This document shows, one piece after another, positions 25,677 to 33,941 of a stretch of DNA of 64,000 nucleotides. The DNA is from Pseudomonas antarctica (GTDB lineage: Bacteria; Pseudomonadota; Gammaproteobacteria; Pseudomonadales; Pseudomonadaceae). The stretch spans positions 558,001-622,000 of the forward strand of contig NZ_CP015600.1 of the NCBI RefSeq assembly GCF_001647715.1. The letters run 5' to 3'. The notes below the pieces were generated by a model. It searched no databases, was not told where the DNA came from, and saw only the letters and a program-made list of their open reading frames with translations. A program made the position numbers and the translations under genes. Within the stretch, counting starts at the first letter, position 1; the number at the start of each line of letters is the position of its first letter.

Positions 25677-27101
25677 ATGAAGTTGTCCATGCCGCGATTC
25701 GATCAAGCCCCTGTCTTGGTGGTCGGCGATGTCATGCTCGACCGTTACTGGCATGGCGGTACCTCACGGATTTCCCCTGAGGCACCGGTACCGGTAGTCA
25801 AGGTCGAGCAAATCGAAGACCGTCCAGGTGGCGCTGCCAACGTTGCCCTCAATATTGCCGCCCTCGGCGCACCGGCCTCCCTGGTGGGTGTAACCGGCGA
25901 CGACGAAGCCGCCGACAGCCTGGCTAACAGCCTGCGCGGTGCAGGCGTGCGCGCGCTGTTCCAGCGCATTGCCCATCAGCCGACCATCGTCAAGCTGCGG
26001 GTCATGAGCCGTCACCAGCAATTGCTGCGTATCGATTTCGAAGAACCCTTCGCCACCGACGCCCTGGCCCTGAGCGGTCAGGTTGACGCGTTGCTCGAAG
26101 GCATCAAGGTGCTGGTCCTGTCCGACTACGGCAAAGGCGCCCTGAAGAATCATCAAGTGCTTATCCAGGCCGCCAAGGCCCGCAACATCCCGGTGCTGGC
26201 CGATCCCAAGGGCAAGGACTTTTCGATTTATCGGGGCGCCAGCCTGATCACGCCAAACCTCAGCGAGTTCGAAGCCATCGTCGGCGGTTGCGCCGATGAG
26301 CACGAACTGGTGACCAAGGGCGCCGCGCTGATGGCCGACCTCGACCTAGGTGCCTTGCTGGTCACCCGTGGTGAGCACGGCATGACCCTGCTGCGCCCGG
26401 GCCACCCGGCGATGCACCTGCCGGCGCGGGCCCGTGAAGTGTTCGATGTCACCGGTGCCGGTGATACGGTGATTTCCACCCTGGCGGCGTCCATTGCGGC
26501 CGGTGAAGAATTGCCCCACGCCGTGGCCCTGGCCAATCTGGCGGCGGGCATTGTGGTCGGCAAACTGGGTACCGCTGCCATCAGCGCACCTGAGTTGCGC
26601 CGGGCGATCCAGCGTTCCGAAGGCTCGGAGCGTGGCGTGCTGAGTCTCGAACAATTGCTGCTGGCGATTGACGATGCCCGTGCCCACAAAGAAAGCATTG
26701 TGTTCACTAACGGTTGCTTCGACATCCTGCATGCCGGTCACGTGACTTACCTGGAACAGGCGCGCGCTCAAGGCGATCGCCTGATCGTCGCCGTCAATGA
26801 CGACGCCTCGGTCAGCCGCTTGAAAGGCCCGGGCCGTCCGATCAACAGTGTTGACCGACGCATGGCCGTATTGGCCGGTTTGGGTGCTGTGGACTGGGTG
26901 ATCAGCTTCTCTGAAGGCACCCCGGAAAACCTGTTGGCCCAAGTCAAGCCAGACGTGCTGGTCAAGGGCGGCGACTACTCCGTTGATCAAGTCGTGGGCG
27001 CAGACATCGTCAGCGCTTACGGCGGTACGGTAAAAGTGCTGGGGCTGGTTGAAAACAGCTCGACCACGGCCATTGTCGAGAAGATCCGCAACAATGAGTA
27101 A
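25677..27101 (+). CDS. hldE: Bifunctional heptose 7-phosphate kinase / heptose 1-phosphate adenylyltransferase
   Basis: HldE makes the ADP-heptose precursor used by WaaC and WaaF. The 474-residue protein has an N-terminal PfkB-type kinase (GGAANVALNIAALG near 45, FDVTGAGDTVISTLA near 258) and a C-terminal cytidylyltransferase-type domain (FTNGCFDILHAGHVTYLEQA near 341, with the HxGH nucleotide site). The start at 25677 gives MKLSMPRFDQAPVLVVGD, the usual Pseudomonas opening; the ATG at 25659 has no support. It overlaps the following epimerase gene by 8 bases. Confidence 0.97.
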   Translation: MKLSMPRFDQAPVLVVGDVMLDRYWHGGTSRISPEAPVPVVKVEQIEDRPGGAANVALNIAALGAPASLVGVTGDDEAADSLANSLRGAGVRALFQRIAHQPTIVKLRVMSRHQQLLRIDFEEPFATDALALSGQVDALLEGIKVLVLSDYGKGALKNHQVLIQAAKARNIPVLADPKGKDFSIYRGASLITPNLSEFEAIVGGCADEHELVTKGAALMADLDLGALLVTRGEHGMTLLRPGHPAMHLPARAREVFDVTGAGDTVISTLAASIAAGEELPHAVALANLAAGIVVGKLGTAAISAPELRRAIQRSEGSERGVLSLEQLLLAIDDARAHKESIVFTNGCFDILHAGHVTYLEQARAQGDRLIVAVNDDASVSRLKGPGRPINSVDRRMAVLAGLGAVDWVISFSEGTPENLLAQVKPDVLVKGGDYSVDQVVGADIVSAYGGTVKVLGLVENSSTTAIVEKIRNNE

Positions 27102-28029
27102 CGCAGATAAGTGGGTCCTTATCACCGGTGGTGCCGGCTTCATCGGCTCGCACCTGGTCGATGCATTGCTCGCAAAAGGCTACGCCGTGCGGGTGCTGGA
27201 TGACCTGTCCACCGGCAAGCGCAGCAATGTGCCGTTGGACAACCCGCGCGTACAGCTGATTGAAGGTGATGTCGCCAACGCCGAACTGGTGGCGCAAGCC
27301 GCCGTCGGCGCCACGGCGGTGGTGCACTTGGCGGCAGTAGCTTCCGTGCAAGCTTCGGTGGATGACCCGGTCAGCACGCACCAAAGCAATTTTGTCGGCA
27401 CCTTGAATGTCTGCGAAGCCATGCGCAAGGCCGGTGTGAAGCGTGTGGTGTTTGCTTCCAGCGCTGCGGTGTATGGCAACAATGGCGAGGGCGCTTCGAT
27501 TGATGAAGAGACCACCAAGGCACCGCTGACGCCTTACGCATCGGACAAATTGGCCGGTGAGCATTACTTCGATTTCTATCGCCGCCAGCATGGTCTGGAA
27601 CCGGTGATTTTCCGCTTCTTCAATATCTTCGGGCCACGCCAGGACCCTTCGTCGCCGTACTCGGGTGTGATCAGTATTTTCAGCGAGCGCGTGCAACAGG
27701 GTGTGCCGATCAGCGTGTTTGGCGATGGCGAGCAAACCCGCGATTTCATGTACGTGGAAGACCTGGTGGATGTGTTGGTACAGGCCATTGAAGCGCCTGA
27801 GGCACCGTTGGGTGCGATCAACGTCGGCTGGAATCGCACCACCACGCTCAAGCAGGTATTGCAGGCACTGGAAGAGGTGGTGGGGCAGTTGCCGGTAATC
27901 ACCTACGGGCCGGCGCGTTCGGGGGATATTCGGCATTCGCGGGCCAACAACCAACGGTTGCTGAGCAGTTTCACGCTGCCTGAGCCAACCCCGTTGAAGG
28001 TCGGCCTGGAGCGGCTACTAAACAGCTGA
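27094..28029 (+). CDS. NAD-dependent sugar-nucleotide epimerase/dehydratase, extended SDR (GalE-like)
   Basis: This 311-residue extended short-chain dehydrogenase has TGGAGFIGSHLVDALL for NAD binding, SSAAVYG for the catalytic Ser, and PYASDKLAGE for the Tyr-x3-Lys pair. The FNIFGPRQDP stretch is typical of UDP-sugar 4-epimerases. It probably interconverts a UDP-hexose or N-acetylhexosamine used in core or O-antigen synthesis; the exact substrate is not readable. It overlaps hldE by 8 bases and ends 11 bases before a REPIN, so it probably closes the LPS precursor operon. Confidence 0.82.
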   Translation: MSNADKWVLITGGAGFIGSHLVDALLAKGYAVRVLDDLSTGKRSNVPLDNPRVQLIEGDVANAELVAQAAVGATAVVHLAAVASVQASVDDPVSTHQSNFVGTLNVCEAMRKAGVKRVVFASSAAVYGNNGEGASIDEETTKAPLTPYASDKLAGEHYFDFYRRQHGLEPVIFRFFNIFGPRQDPSSPYSGVISIFSERVQQGVPISVFGDGEQTRDFMYVEDLVDVLVQAIEAPEAPLGAINVGWNRTTTLKQVLQALEEVVGQLPVITYGPARSGDIRHSRANNQRLLSSFTLPEPTPLKVGLERLLNS

Positions 28030-28040
28030 ACACAATCAAC

Positions 28041-28129
28041 TGTGGGAGCGGGCTTGCTCGCGAATGCGGCGTGTCAGTCAGTACATGTGTAACTGATGCA
28101 CCGCGTTCGCGAGCAAGCCCGCTCCCACA
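28041..28129. repeat. REPIN-type inverted repeat, GGGCTTGCTCGCGAA class
   Basis: GTGGGAGCGGGCTTGCTCG and its inverse enclose about 40 bases between the convergent epimerase and Nudix-like genes. The same class is found near 37750, 52568 and 59774. Confidence 0.92.
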
Positions 28130-28151
28130 TTGATCTGCTTCGTTTTTGAGT

Positions 28152-29120
28152 TCAGCGGCTGGCCTTTTTCTTCGGCACGATCTTGCGCAGCATCTGCCGG
28201 GCCTTGCCGGTCAAGCGCTTGAGCTTCGATTCTTTTTCCGGCTCTGCCAGGCCTTGCTGCCTGACCCAATCCTTCCAGCGAATTCGCTCGTCGCGCACCA
28301 GCCAACCCTCCTGCTGGGCGAAACTTTCCGCCAGGTACAAGCCTCGCGTACTGGCCGGGTAAAGCTGGTCTTTCTTGACGGTGTACAGCTCGGCAAGCGG
28401 CTGGCCATCTTTCAGGGGCATCAGGTACAGGTCGGGCCGCTGGCGGTCCAGGCGCGCCACTAGTTGGTCGCCTTCAAGCCGTTCATCCACATGGAACAGG
28501 CTAAGGGACTTGGCTTCCTTCGGCACTTCCAGGCGCAGGTCATAAATCAATTGCAGCGACGCTGTGGGCAGGTGCACGTAAGCCCGTGGGCGTTCGATCA
28601 ATTGCGTGGTCGCGCAGCGTACCGGGCGTGCGGCACCGGACAAAGGGCTCAAGCGAAACGGCAAGGCTTCACGGTAATGCAAGGCCGCAGAGTAGGGTGC
28701 CGGCAGCCAGGTGTCATTGAAGCGCCCGCCCAACCAGCCCTCGGGGGTTTCCAGCAGGCACTCTTCGGCAATTTCCTGAATGGCAGTGTGCAGCGGCAGG
28801 TTCAGTTCGTGGGCGGGGACGTAGCCGGAGATCAGTTTGAGCACTACATCGCCACGGTCCTGGCGGCGTTGGCGCACCAGCACCCAGTAATCCTTGTTCT
28901 GCCAGTGCAGGGTCAGGCGCACCGACACGCCGAGGTTCGCCAGCTCGAGGGCGAAACGCTCGGGGTCAGCCACCTCCACCGGCTTGCGCCGTTGCAGGGT
29001 CTGGGCAAAGTTGAGCGGCATGCCCACGCTCTGGTAGCTCAGGCCTTCGGGGGTGGCTTCGACGTGCAGCGGCAGTGTTTTAAAGTTGCTGGGGTTTTTT
29101 CTAATGAGCGTACGCGGCAT
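28152..29120 (-). CDS. Conserved protein with a degenerate Nudix-like motif (PA4993-like position)
   Basis: This 322-residue soluble protein has no signal peptide and starts at an ATG 8 bases after AAGGAG. Residues 99-121 read G-x5-E followed, after nine residues rather than seven, by QEIAEEC. This is close to the Nudix box but with Arg changed to Gln and altered spacing. The C-terminus is very basic (LTGKARQMLRKIVPKKK). Some databases, as I recall, call such proteins metal ABC transporter ATPases, but I see no Walker A or B motif. It is 41 bases downstream of the aldo/keto reductase gene and probably in one operon with it. Confidence 0.8.
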   Translation of the reverse strand: MPRTLIRKNPSNFKTLPLHVEATPEGLSYQSVGMPLNFAQTLQRRKPVEVADPERFALELANLGVSVRLTLHWQNKDYWVLVRQRRQDRGDVVLKLISGYVPAHELNLPLHTAIQEIAEECLLETPEGWLGGRFNDTWLPAPYSAALHYREALPFRLSPLSGAARPVRCATTQLIERPRAYVHLPTASLQLIYDLRLEVPKEAKSLSLFHVDERLEGDQLVARLDRQRPDLYLMPLKDGQPLAELYTVKKDQLYPASTRGLYLAESFAQQEGWLVRDERIRWKDWVRQQGLAEPEKESKLKRLTGKARQMLRKIVPKKKASR

Positions 29121-29161
29121 GTCGGCTCCTTTTTGCGACGGGGTCGGCCGCGTCGGCGGCA

Positions 29162-29974
29162 TCAGAGTTGACGAATGACTTGGGCAGCGGTCGCCACGTT
29201 ATGGGCCAGGTGCAGCGGATTAATGGTCCCGACAATAGCACTGGCGACACCCGTTTGCGCAAACAACAACATGAAACTGGCGCGAATTGGATCCATTCCA
29301 GGCGCAAGACACACATGGCCGCTGGCCAGGGCCTTTTTCACCAGGATGCCTTTGCCATGGGCCGCCGCATAATCAATCACGGCTTTCTCGGCTTGTTCGT
29401 TCAGATTGTAGGTGACCATCGCGCAATCACCCTGTTCCAGAGCCTTCACACCGCCTTCGACAGTTTTGCCGGAGAAGCCGAAGCCGCGAATCTTGCCCTC
29501 TTTTTTCAGCTCCGCCAGGGTCTGGTACACCTCGCAATCGTTGAGGATATGCAGGTCGTTACCATCGGAATGCACCAGCACCAGGTCAATAAAATCCGTT
29601 TCAAGTCTTTTCAAGCTGCGCTCAATCGACAGGCGCGTATGGGCGGCACTGAAGTCATGACGGGACACGCCATCGGCAAATTCTTCGCCGACCTTGCTGA
29701 CAATCACCCAATCCTTGCGCTGGCCGCGTAACAGCGGCCCCAGGCGTTCTTCGCTGCGGCCATAGGCGGGGGCGGTGTCGATCAGGTTGATGCCCAGCTG
29801 TTGGGCTTGGCGCAATAACATCCGTGCTTCGTCGTCGTTGGGAATCTGGAAGCCGTTGGGGTATTTCACCCCCTGGTCGCGGCCCAGCTTGACGGTGCCC
29901 AGGCCCAGTGGCGACACCAGCAGGCCGGTGTTGCCCAGTGGGCGATGCAGGTCGTGCAGGGTTGGCAGGCTCAT
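29162..29974 (-). CDS. Aldo/keto reductase
   Basis: This 270-residue TIM-barrel NADPH-dependent oxidoreductase has the catalytic residues in usual order: Asp and Tyr in NLIDTAPAYGRSEE, Lys in VIVSKVGEE, and His in LVLVHSDGND. It lacks the long C-terminal loops of larger family members. Its start overlaps the stop of the FAD oxidoreductase gene (ATGA), so the pair is translationally coupled. PA4992 and PA4991 form the same pair in P. aeruginosa. The substrate is unknown; a shared redox pathway is likely from the conserved coupling. Confidence 0.9.
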   Translation of the reverse strand: MSLPTLHDLHRPLGNTGLLVSPLGLGTVKLGRDQGVKYPNGFQIPNDDEARMLLRQAQQLGINLIDTAPAYGRSEERLGPLLRGQRKDWVIVSKVGEEFADGVSRHDFSAAHTRLSIERSLKRLETDFIDLVLVHSDGNDLHILNDCEVYQTLAELKKEGKIRGFGFSGKTVEGGVKALEQGDCAMVTYNLNEQAEKAVIDYAAAHGKGILVKKALASGHVCLAPGMDPIRASFMLLFAQTGVASAIVGTINPLHLAHNVATAAQVIRQL

Positions 29975-31146
29975 GGCAACAGGTGCTCCCAGGCAGGTTG
30001 GCCGAGGGCCGGTTTTGGCAGGTCGGGCAGGGTTTCGCTGGCGCTAGGGCGGATGCCGTCGCGCTCCAGGGCGTTGAGCACGCGATCAGCGAAGTCCGGC
30101 GCCAACGCCAGCTTGGTCGGCCAGCCCACCAGCAGGCGGCCTTGTTCGGCGAGGAAGGCGTTGTCGGGGCGGGTCAGGCCCGATTGCAGTGGCTCGGCGC
30201 GATCAACCCGCAGCGTGGCCCACTGGGTCTGGCTCATGTCGATCCACGGCAGTAATTGCGCCAGCTCTTTTTGCGCGGTGGCGATCTGTTCTTCAGGCGT
30301 GCGTGCGACGCCGTCCGCCTCGGCGATATCGCCGCCCATGTACCACACCCAATTGCCGTCGGCAGCCGGGTGAGTGGTGACGGTGATGCGCGGTTTGGTG
30401 CCGCCGCCCAGGCAGTGCGCATACAACGGCTTCAGGCCCGGGCCTTTGGCGATAATCATATGCAGCGGGCGCGTTTGCATGGCGGGTTGGCTGAGGCCCA
30501 AAGAGGCCAGCAGATCAGCGGTGCCACCCCCGGCACTCAGCACGATGCGCTGGGCGCGGATCTCGCGGCCATCGACCTTCAACCCCGCGAGCGTGTCGCC
30601 GTCCAGCAGCGGTTCGATGTGCTGCCCGGCGAGCAAGCCATCACCGGCCAGTTGGGCCAGGCGTTCGATCAGGCTTGGCACGTCCACCACCAGTTCCGCC
30701 AGGCGATAGACCTTGCCCTTGAAGCGTCGGTCCTGCAGGGCCGGGGGCAAGTCGTCGCCTTTGACCTGATCGACACGGCCACGCACGGCCTTGCTGGCGA
30801 AGAAGCTGGTGAGGTTGCCGGCAAGTGTGCCGGGGGACCACAGGTAATGGGCTTCGGACAGCAAGCGTACGCCGGACAAGTCCAGCTCGCCGTTACCGGC
30901 CAAGGCTTCGCGCCAGCGGCGCGGCATGTCGGCAATTGCTTCGGATGCGCCGGTGAGGGCGCCGTGCAGGGCGTACTTCGCACCGCCGTGGATGATCCCC
31001 TGGGACTTCACGCTTTGCCCGCCACCCAGTGTGGCGCTTTCCACCAGCACCGTGGAAAACCCCTGGCGGCGCAGGCGCGCGTTAAGCCAGAGGCCGGCAA
31101 CTCCGGCGCCGACAATCAGAACGTCGGTGGAAATAACGGATGGCAT
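29971..31146 (-). CDS. FAD-dependent oxidoreductase, DAO family
   Basis: This 391-residue flavoprotein has the N-terminal dinucleotide fold VLIVGAGVAGLWLNARL and a second FAD stretch, IVLSAGGGTADLLASLG. The family includes amino-acid and amine oxidases and glycerol-3-phosphate dehydrogenases. LVESATLGGGQSVKSQGIIHGG follows the cofactor site as in that family, written here only as position about 34-55. It is the first gene of a three-gene minus-strand group with the aldo/keto reductase and the Nudix-like protein. No substrate can be assigned. Confidence 0.88.
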   Translation of the reverse strand: MPSVISTDVLIVGAGVAGLWLNARLRRQGFSTVLVESATLGGGQSVKSQGIIHGGAKYALHGALTGASEAIADMPRRWREALAGNGELDLSGVRLLSEAHYLWSPGTLAGNLTSFFASKAVRGRVDQVKGDDLPPALQDRRFKGKVYRLAELVVDVPSLIERLAQLAGDGLLAGQHIEPLLDGDTLAGLKVDGREIRAQRIVLSAGGGTADLLASLGLSQPAMQTRPLHMIIAKGPGLKPLYAHCLGGGTKPRITVTTHPAADGNWVWYMGGDIAEADGVARTPEEQIATAQKELAQLLPWIDMSQTQWATLRVDRAEPLQSGLTRPDNAFLAEQGRLLVGWPTKLALAPDFADRVLNALERDGIRPSASETLPDLPKPALGQPAWEHLLP

Positions 31147-31201
31147 CGGCGACCTCAGTGTTCAAGACAAGAGGCGCAGTATACAGGCTGTTGAGTGGCG
31201 G

Positions 31202-31537
31202 TCAGTGCCCGGCGGTTTTCGAGAACAGTTGAATGACCACCACACCCAGCACAATCAGGCCCATCCCGAGCATCGCCGGGACATCAAGCTTTTGCCCGTA
31301 GATAAACAGCGCCGCGATGCTGACCATCACGATGCCCATGCCGGCCCAGACCGCATACGCCACGCCCACCGGTACAGTGCGCACCACCAGGGTCAGCATC
31401 CAGAACGCAATGCTGTAGCCGATGATGACCAGTGCCAGCGGCAGAGGCGTACTCCAGCCCTTGATGGCTTTCATGGAAACGGTTGCAACCACTTCCGAGC
31501 AAATGGCAATGGCCAGATAAATATAGGCGGCATTCAT
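31202..31537 (-). CDS. Small multidrug resistance (SMR) family transporter
   Basis: This 111-residue inner membrane protein has four predicted helices. The essential Glu is E15 in the first helix (AICSEVVATVSMK), and the signature YAVWAGMGIV lies in helix 3. SMR proteins work as dual-topology dimers, exchanging protons for cationic compounds. This one looks like the EmrE/QacE branch, not the guanidinium Gdx/SugE branch, but the call is by eye. It is divergent from a LysR regulator gene across 102 bases, a usual arrangement for a regulator and its target. Confidence 0.92.
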   Translation of the reverse strand: MNAAYIYLAIAICSEVVATVSMKAIKGWSTPLPLALVIIGYSIAFWMLTLVVRTVPVGVAYAVWAGMGIVMVSIAALFIYGQKLDVPAMLGMGLIVLGVVVIQLFSKTAGH

Positions 31538-31639
31538 GGGGTAGTCCTCGATGTGTTGCAGGCTTGTTTAGGTCGGCATTCTAACGCTTCAGAAGATGAG
31601 ATAAAGTCATTACCTATCCGAATTAAAGATGGGCTAGCC

Positions 31640-32530
31640 ATGAGCGTGCAGTGGAATCTGGAGCAGATGCGTCTATTTGTGAGCGTCGCCGAGCAGCGTT
31701 CGTTCTCGGCTGTAGCGCGCGGCGAGCGCAAGGCGCAATCGGCGGTGAGCAACGCAATTGCCTTGTTGGAGGCTGATTTGGGGCTCAGCCTGTTTGAGCG
31801 TAGCAGCGGCCGCCAGCCGCGCCTGACCGAAGCTGGCAGCGTATTGCTGGAGGAGGCACGCGAGGTGCTGCGCCAGTGCGAACGGCTCAATGGCCGGGCG
31901 CTGTCACTGACGCGCGGCGAGGAAGCCTGTCTGCGCCTGGCCCAGGATGAAGCCATGTTGTACCAGCCGGTACTCGATAGCCTTGAGGCGCTTGCCGTGC
32001 AATTTCCACTCCTGGAAGTGCAGCTGTCCAGCGCCGCGCAAGGCGATGTGGCGCGCAAGCTGGTGGAGCGTAAAGCCGACCTGGGCCTGTTGTTCTATCA
32101 CGACCAGATGCCCGAGGCCCTTGAGCGTCGGGTGGTGGGCAGTGTGGAAATGGTCACGGTGTGCGGCGTGAACCACCCGTTGGCCAAGGACGAGTATGTG
32201 GACTGCCAGCGCCTGGCGCAGTATCGCCAGTTGCTGATGTCGACCCAGACCAGTGTCTACCCCGGCAGCGAAGCCGCCAGCCCGCTGGTGTGGCGTGCCG
32301 ACAGTTTCTACGTGTTGGCCGAATGGCTGATGAGTGGCCTGGGCTGGGCCTGGTTGCCTCGGCATATCGTGCAGTACCCGACCTACCACCAACAAATGGT
32401 GGAATTGAACAGCGAATGGACGCCGCCCGCGCTGGTGGTGGAACTGGTCTGGCGTCGTGACGAGCACCTCGGCCCTGCAGCGCGTTTCCTGACTGAACGA
32501 TTTGCCGAGTGCTTGCAGGCGATTGACTGA
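31640..32530 (+). CDS. LysR-family transcriptional regulator
   Basis: This 296-residue protein has an N-terminal winged helix-turn-helix (MRLFVSVAEQRSFSAVARGE, then SAVSNAIALLEADLGLSLFE) and a C-terminal periplasmic-binding-type effector domain. PA4989 has the same place next to the SMR gene. It probably acts on the shared 102-base gap with the SMR gene. The effector is unknown. It ends 23 bases before waaA on the same strand, so some read-through into waaA is possible. Confidence 0.92.
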   Translation: MSVQWNLEQMRLFVSVAEQRSFSAVARGERKAQSAVSNAIALLEADLGLSLFERSSGRQPRLTEAGSVLLEEAREVLRQCERLNGRALSLTRGEEACLRLAQDEAMLYQPVLDSLEALAVQFPLLEVQLSSAAQGDVARKLVERKADLGLLFYHDQMPEALERRVVGSVEMVTVCGVNHPLAKDEYVDCQRLAQYRQLLMSTQTSVYPGSEAASPLVWRADSFYVLAEWLMSGLGWAWLPRHIVQYPTYHQQMVELNSEWTPPALVVELVWRRDEHLGPAARFLTERFAECLQAID

Positions 32531-32553
32531 AAAAGCCGATAAACTCCGCCGCC

Positions 32554-33831
32554 ATGAATAGAACTCTCTACAGCTGTCTGTTTTACCTGGCGCTGCCGTT
32601 GGTGGCTTTACGTCTGTGGCTGCGTGCGCGCAAGGCGCCGGCCTATGCCAAGCGTGTCGGCGAGCGTTTTTCCTATGGTTTGCCGGTGATGCAGCCGGGC
32701 GGGATCTGGGTGCATGCGGTGTCGGTGGGCGAAAGCATTGCCGCTGCGCCAATGATCCGTGGGCTGATGGCGCGCCATCCCACGCTGCCGATCACGGTGA
32801 CCTGCATGACGCCTACCGGCTCCGAGCGCATCCAGGCGCTGTTCGCCAATGAGCCGCGCATTCAGCACTGCTATTTGCCCTATGACCTGCCTTGCGCGGC
32901 CAAGCGTTTTCTTGATCGCGTGCAGCCCAAGCTGGCGGTGATCATGGAAACCGAGTTGTGGCCCAACCACATCCACGCCTGCACACAACGCGGTATTCCA
33001 GTGGCGCTGGCCAATGCGCGCCTATCGGCGCGTTCGGCCAAGGGCTATGCGCGTTTCGCCAAGCTGACCGCGCCGATGCTGTCTGAAATGAGCCTGTTCG
33101 CGGTGCAGACCCACACCGAAGCCCAGCGTTTTCTGAGCTTGGGTGCGCGCCCGGAAACGGTCGAAGTCACCGGCTCGATCAAGTTCGACCTGACCATCGA
33201 CCCCGAGCTGCCGGTGCGTGCTGCGGCCTTGCGCGAGCAGTGGGGCGCCAGTGAGCGCCCGGTGTGGATCGCCGCCAGCACCCATGAAGGCGAGGACGAC
33301 GTGGTACTGGCCGCCCATCGCCAACTGCTCGAAAGTTATCCCAACGCGCTGCTGATATTGGTACCGCGACATCAGGAACGTTTCGGCCCGATGTTCGAGC
33401 TGTGTGGGCAACAAGGGTTTGCCACGGTACGCCGCTCCAGCGGTGAAGCCGTTACCGCGCACACCTCGGTGCTGCTCGGCGACACCATGGGCGAGCTGCT
33501 GTTTCTCTATGCCCTGGCCGACAGTGCGTTTGTCGGCGGCAGCCTGGTGGCGACCGGTGGGCATAATCCGCTGGAGCCGGCCGCGTTGGGCAAGCCTGTG
33601 ATCATGGGGCCGCACCTGTTCAACTTCCTCGAAATCAGCGCGATGATGCGCGACGCCGGGGCGTTGCGTGAGGTGGATGATGCTGAGGGATTAGCCGAGG
33701 CGGTGCGGCAACTGTTCGAACTGCCGCAGGACGCCTGCAAGATGGCGCAGGCGGGGCTCGCGGTGATGCAGGCCAACCAGGGCGCGCTCAAGCGTTTGCT
33801 GGATGGCCTGGACAGACTGATTCAACGCTGA
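32554..33831 (+). CDS. waaA: 3-deoxy-D-manno-octulosonic acid (Kdo) transferase
   Basis: WaaA transfers Kdo from CMP-Kdo onto lipid IV-A, the first step of core assembly, at the inner membrane. The 425-residue GT30 protein has an N-terminal membrane-anchoring helix (LYSCLFYLALPLVALRLW), the acceptor-side IWVHAVSVGESIAAAP with the catalytic Glu, and the donor-side FVGGSLVATGGHNPLEPA, which is the family hallmark. It stands apart from the main core cluster, as in P. aeruginosa (PA4988). A REPIN follows 6 bases after the stop. Confidence 0.97.
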   Translation: MNRTLYSCLFYLALPLVALRLWLRARKAPAYAKRVGERFSYGLPVMQPGGIWVHAVSVGESIAAAPMIRGLMARHPTLPITVTCMTPTGSERIQALFANEPRIQHCYLPYDLPCAAKRFLDRVQPKLAVIMETELWPNHIHACTQRGIPVALANARLSARSAKGYARFAKLTAPMLSEMSLFAVQTHTEAQRFLSLGARPETVEVTGSIKFDLTIDPELPVRAAALREQWGASERPVWIAASTHEGEDDVVLAAHRQLLESYPNALLILVPRHQERFGPMFELCGQQGFATVRRSSGEAVTAHTSVLLGDTMGELLFLYALADSAFVGGSLVATGGHNPLEPAALGKPVIMGPHLFNFLEISAMMRDAGALREVDDAEGLAEAVRQLFELPQDACKMAQAGLAVMQANQGALKRLLDGLDRLIQR

Positions 33832-33837
33832 TCCAAA

Positions 33838-33924
33838 TGTGGGAGCTGGCTTGCCTGCGATGCAAACGCCTCGGTCCATCAGGTAGACCGAGGTGATGCT
33901 ATCGCTGGCAAGCCAGCTCCCACA
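33838..33924. repeat. REPIN-type inverted repeat, GCTGGCTTGCCTGCGAT class
   Basis: GTGGGAGCTGGCTTGCCTG faces an imperfect inverse (one change, GCTGGCAAGCC) across about 40 bases. The inner part CCTCGGT/ACCGAGG adds more pairing. It lies between the convergent waaA and tolC-type genes. Confidence 0.9.
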
Positions 33925-33941
33925 TTGGTTTTGTGCTGTGC

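Noticed and set aside
28152..29120. ABC transporter ATPase
   Set aside because: No Walker A, signature or Walker B motif is present.
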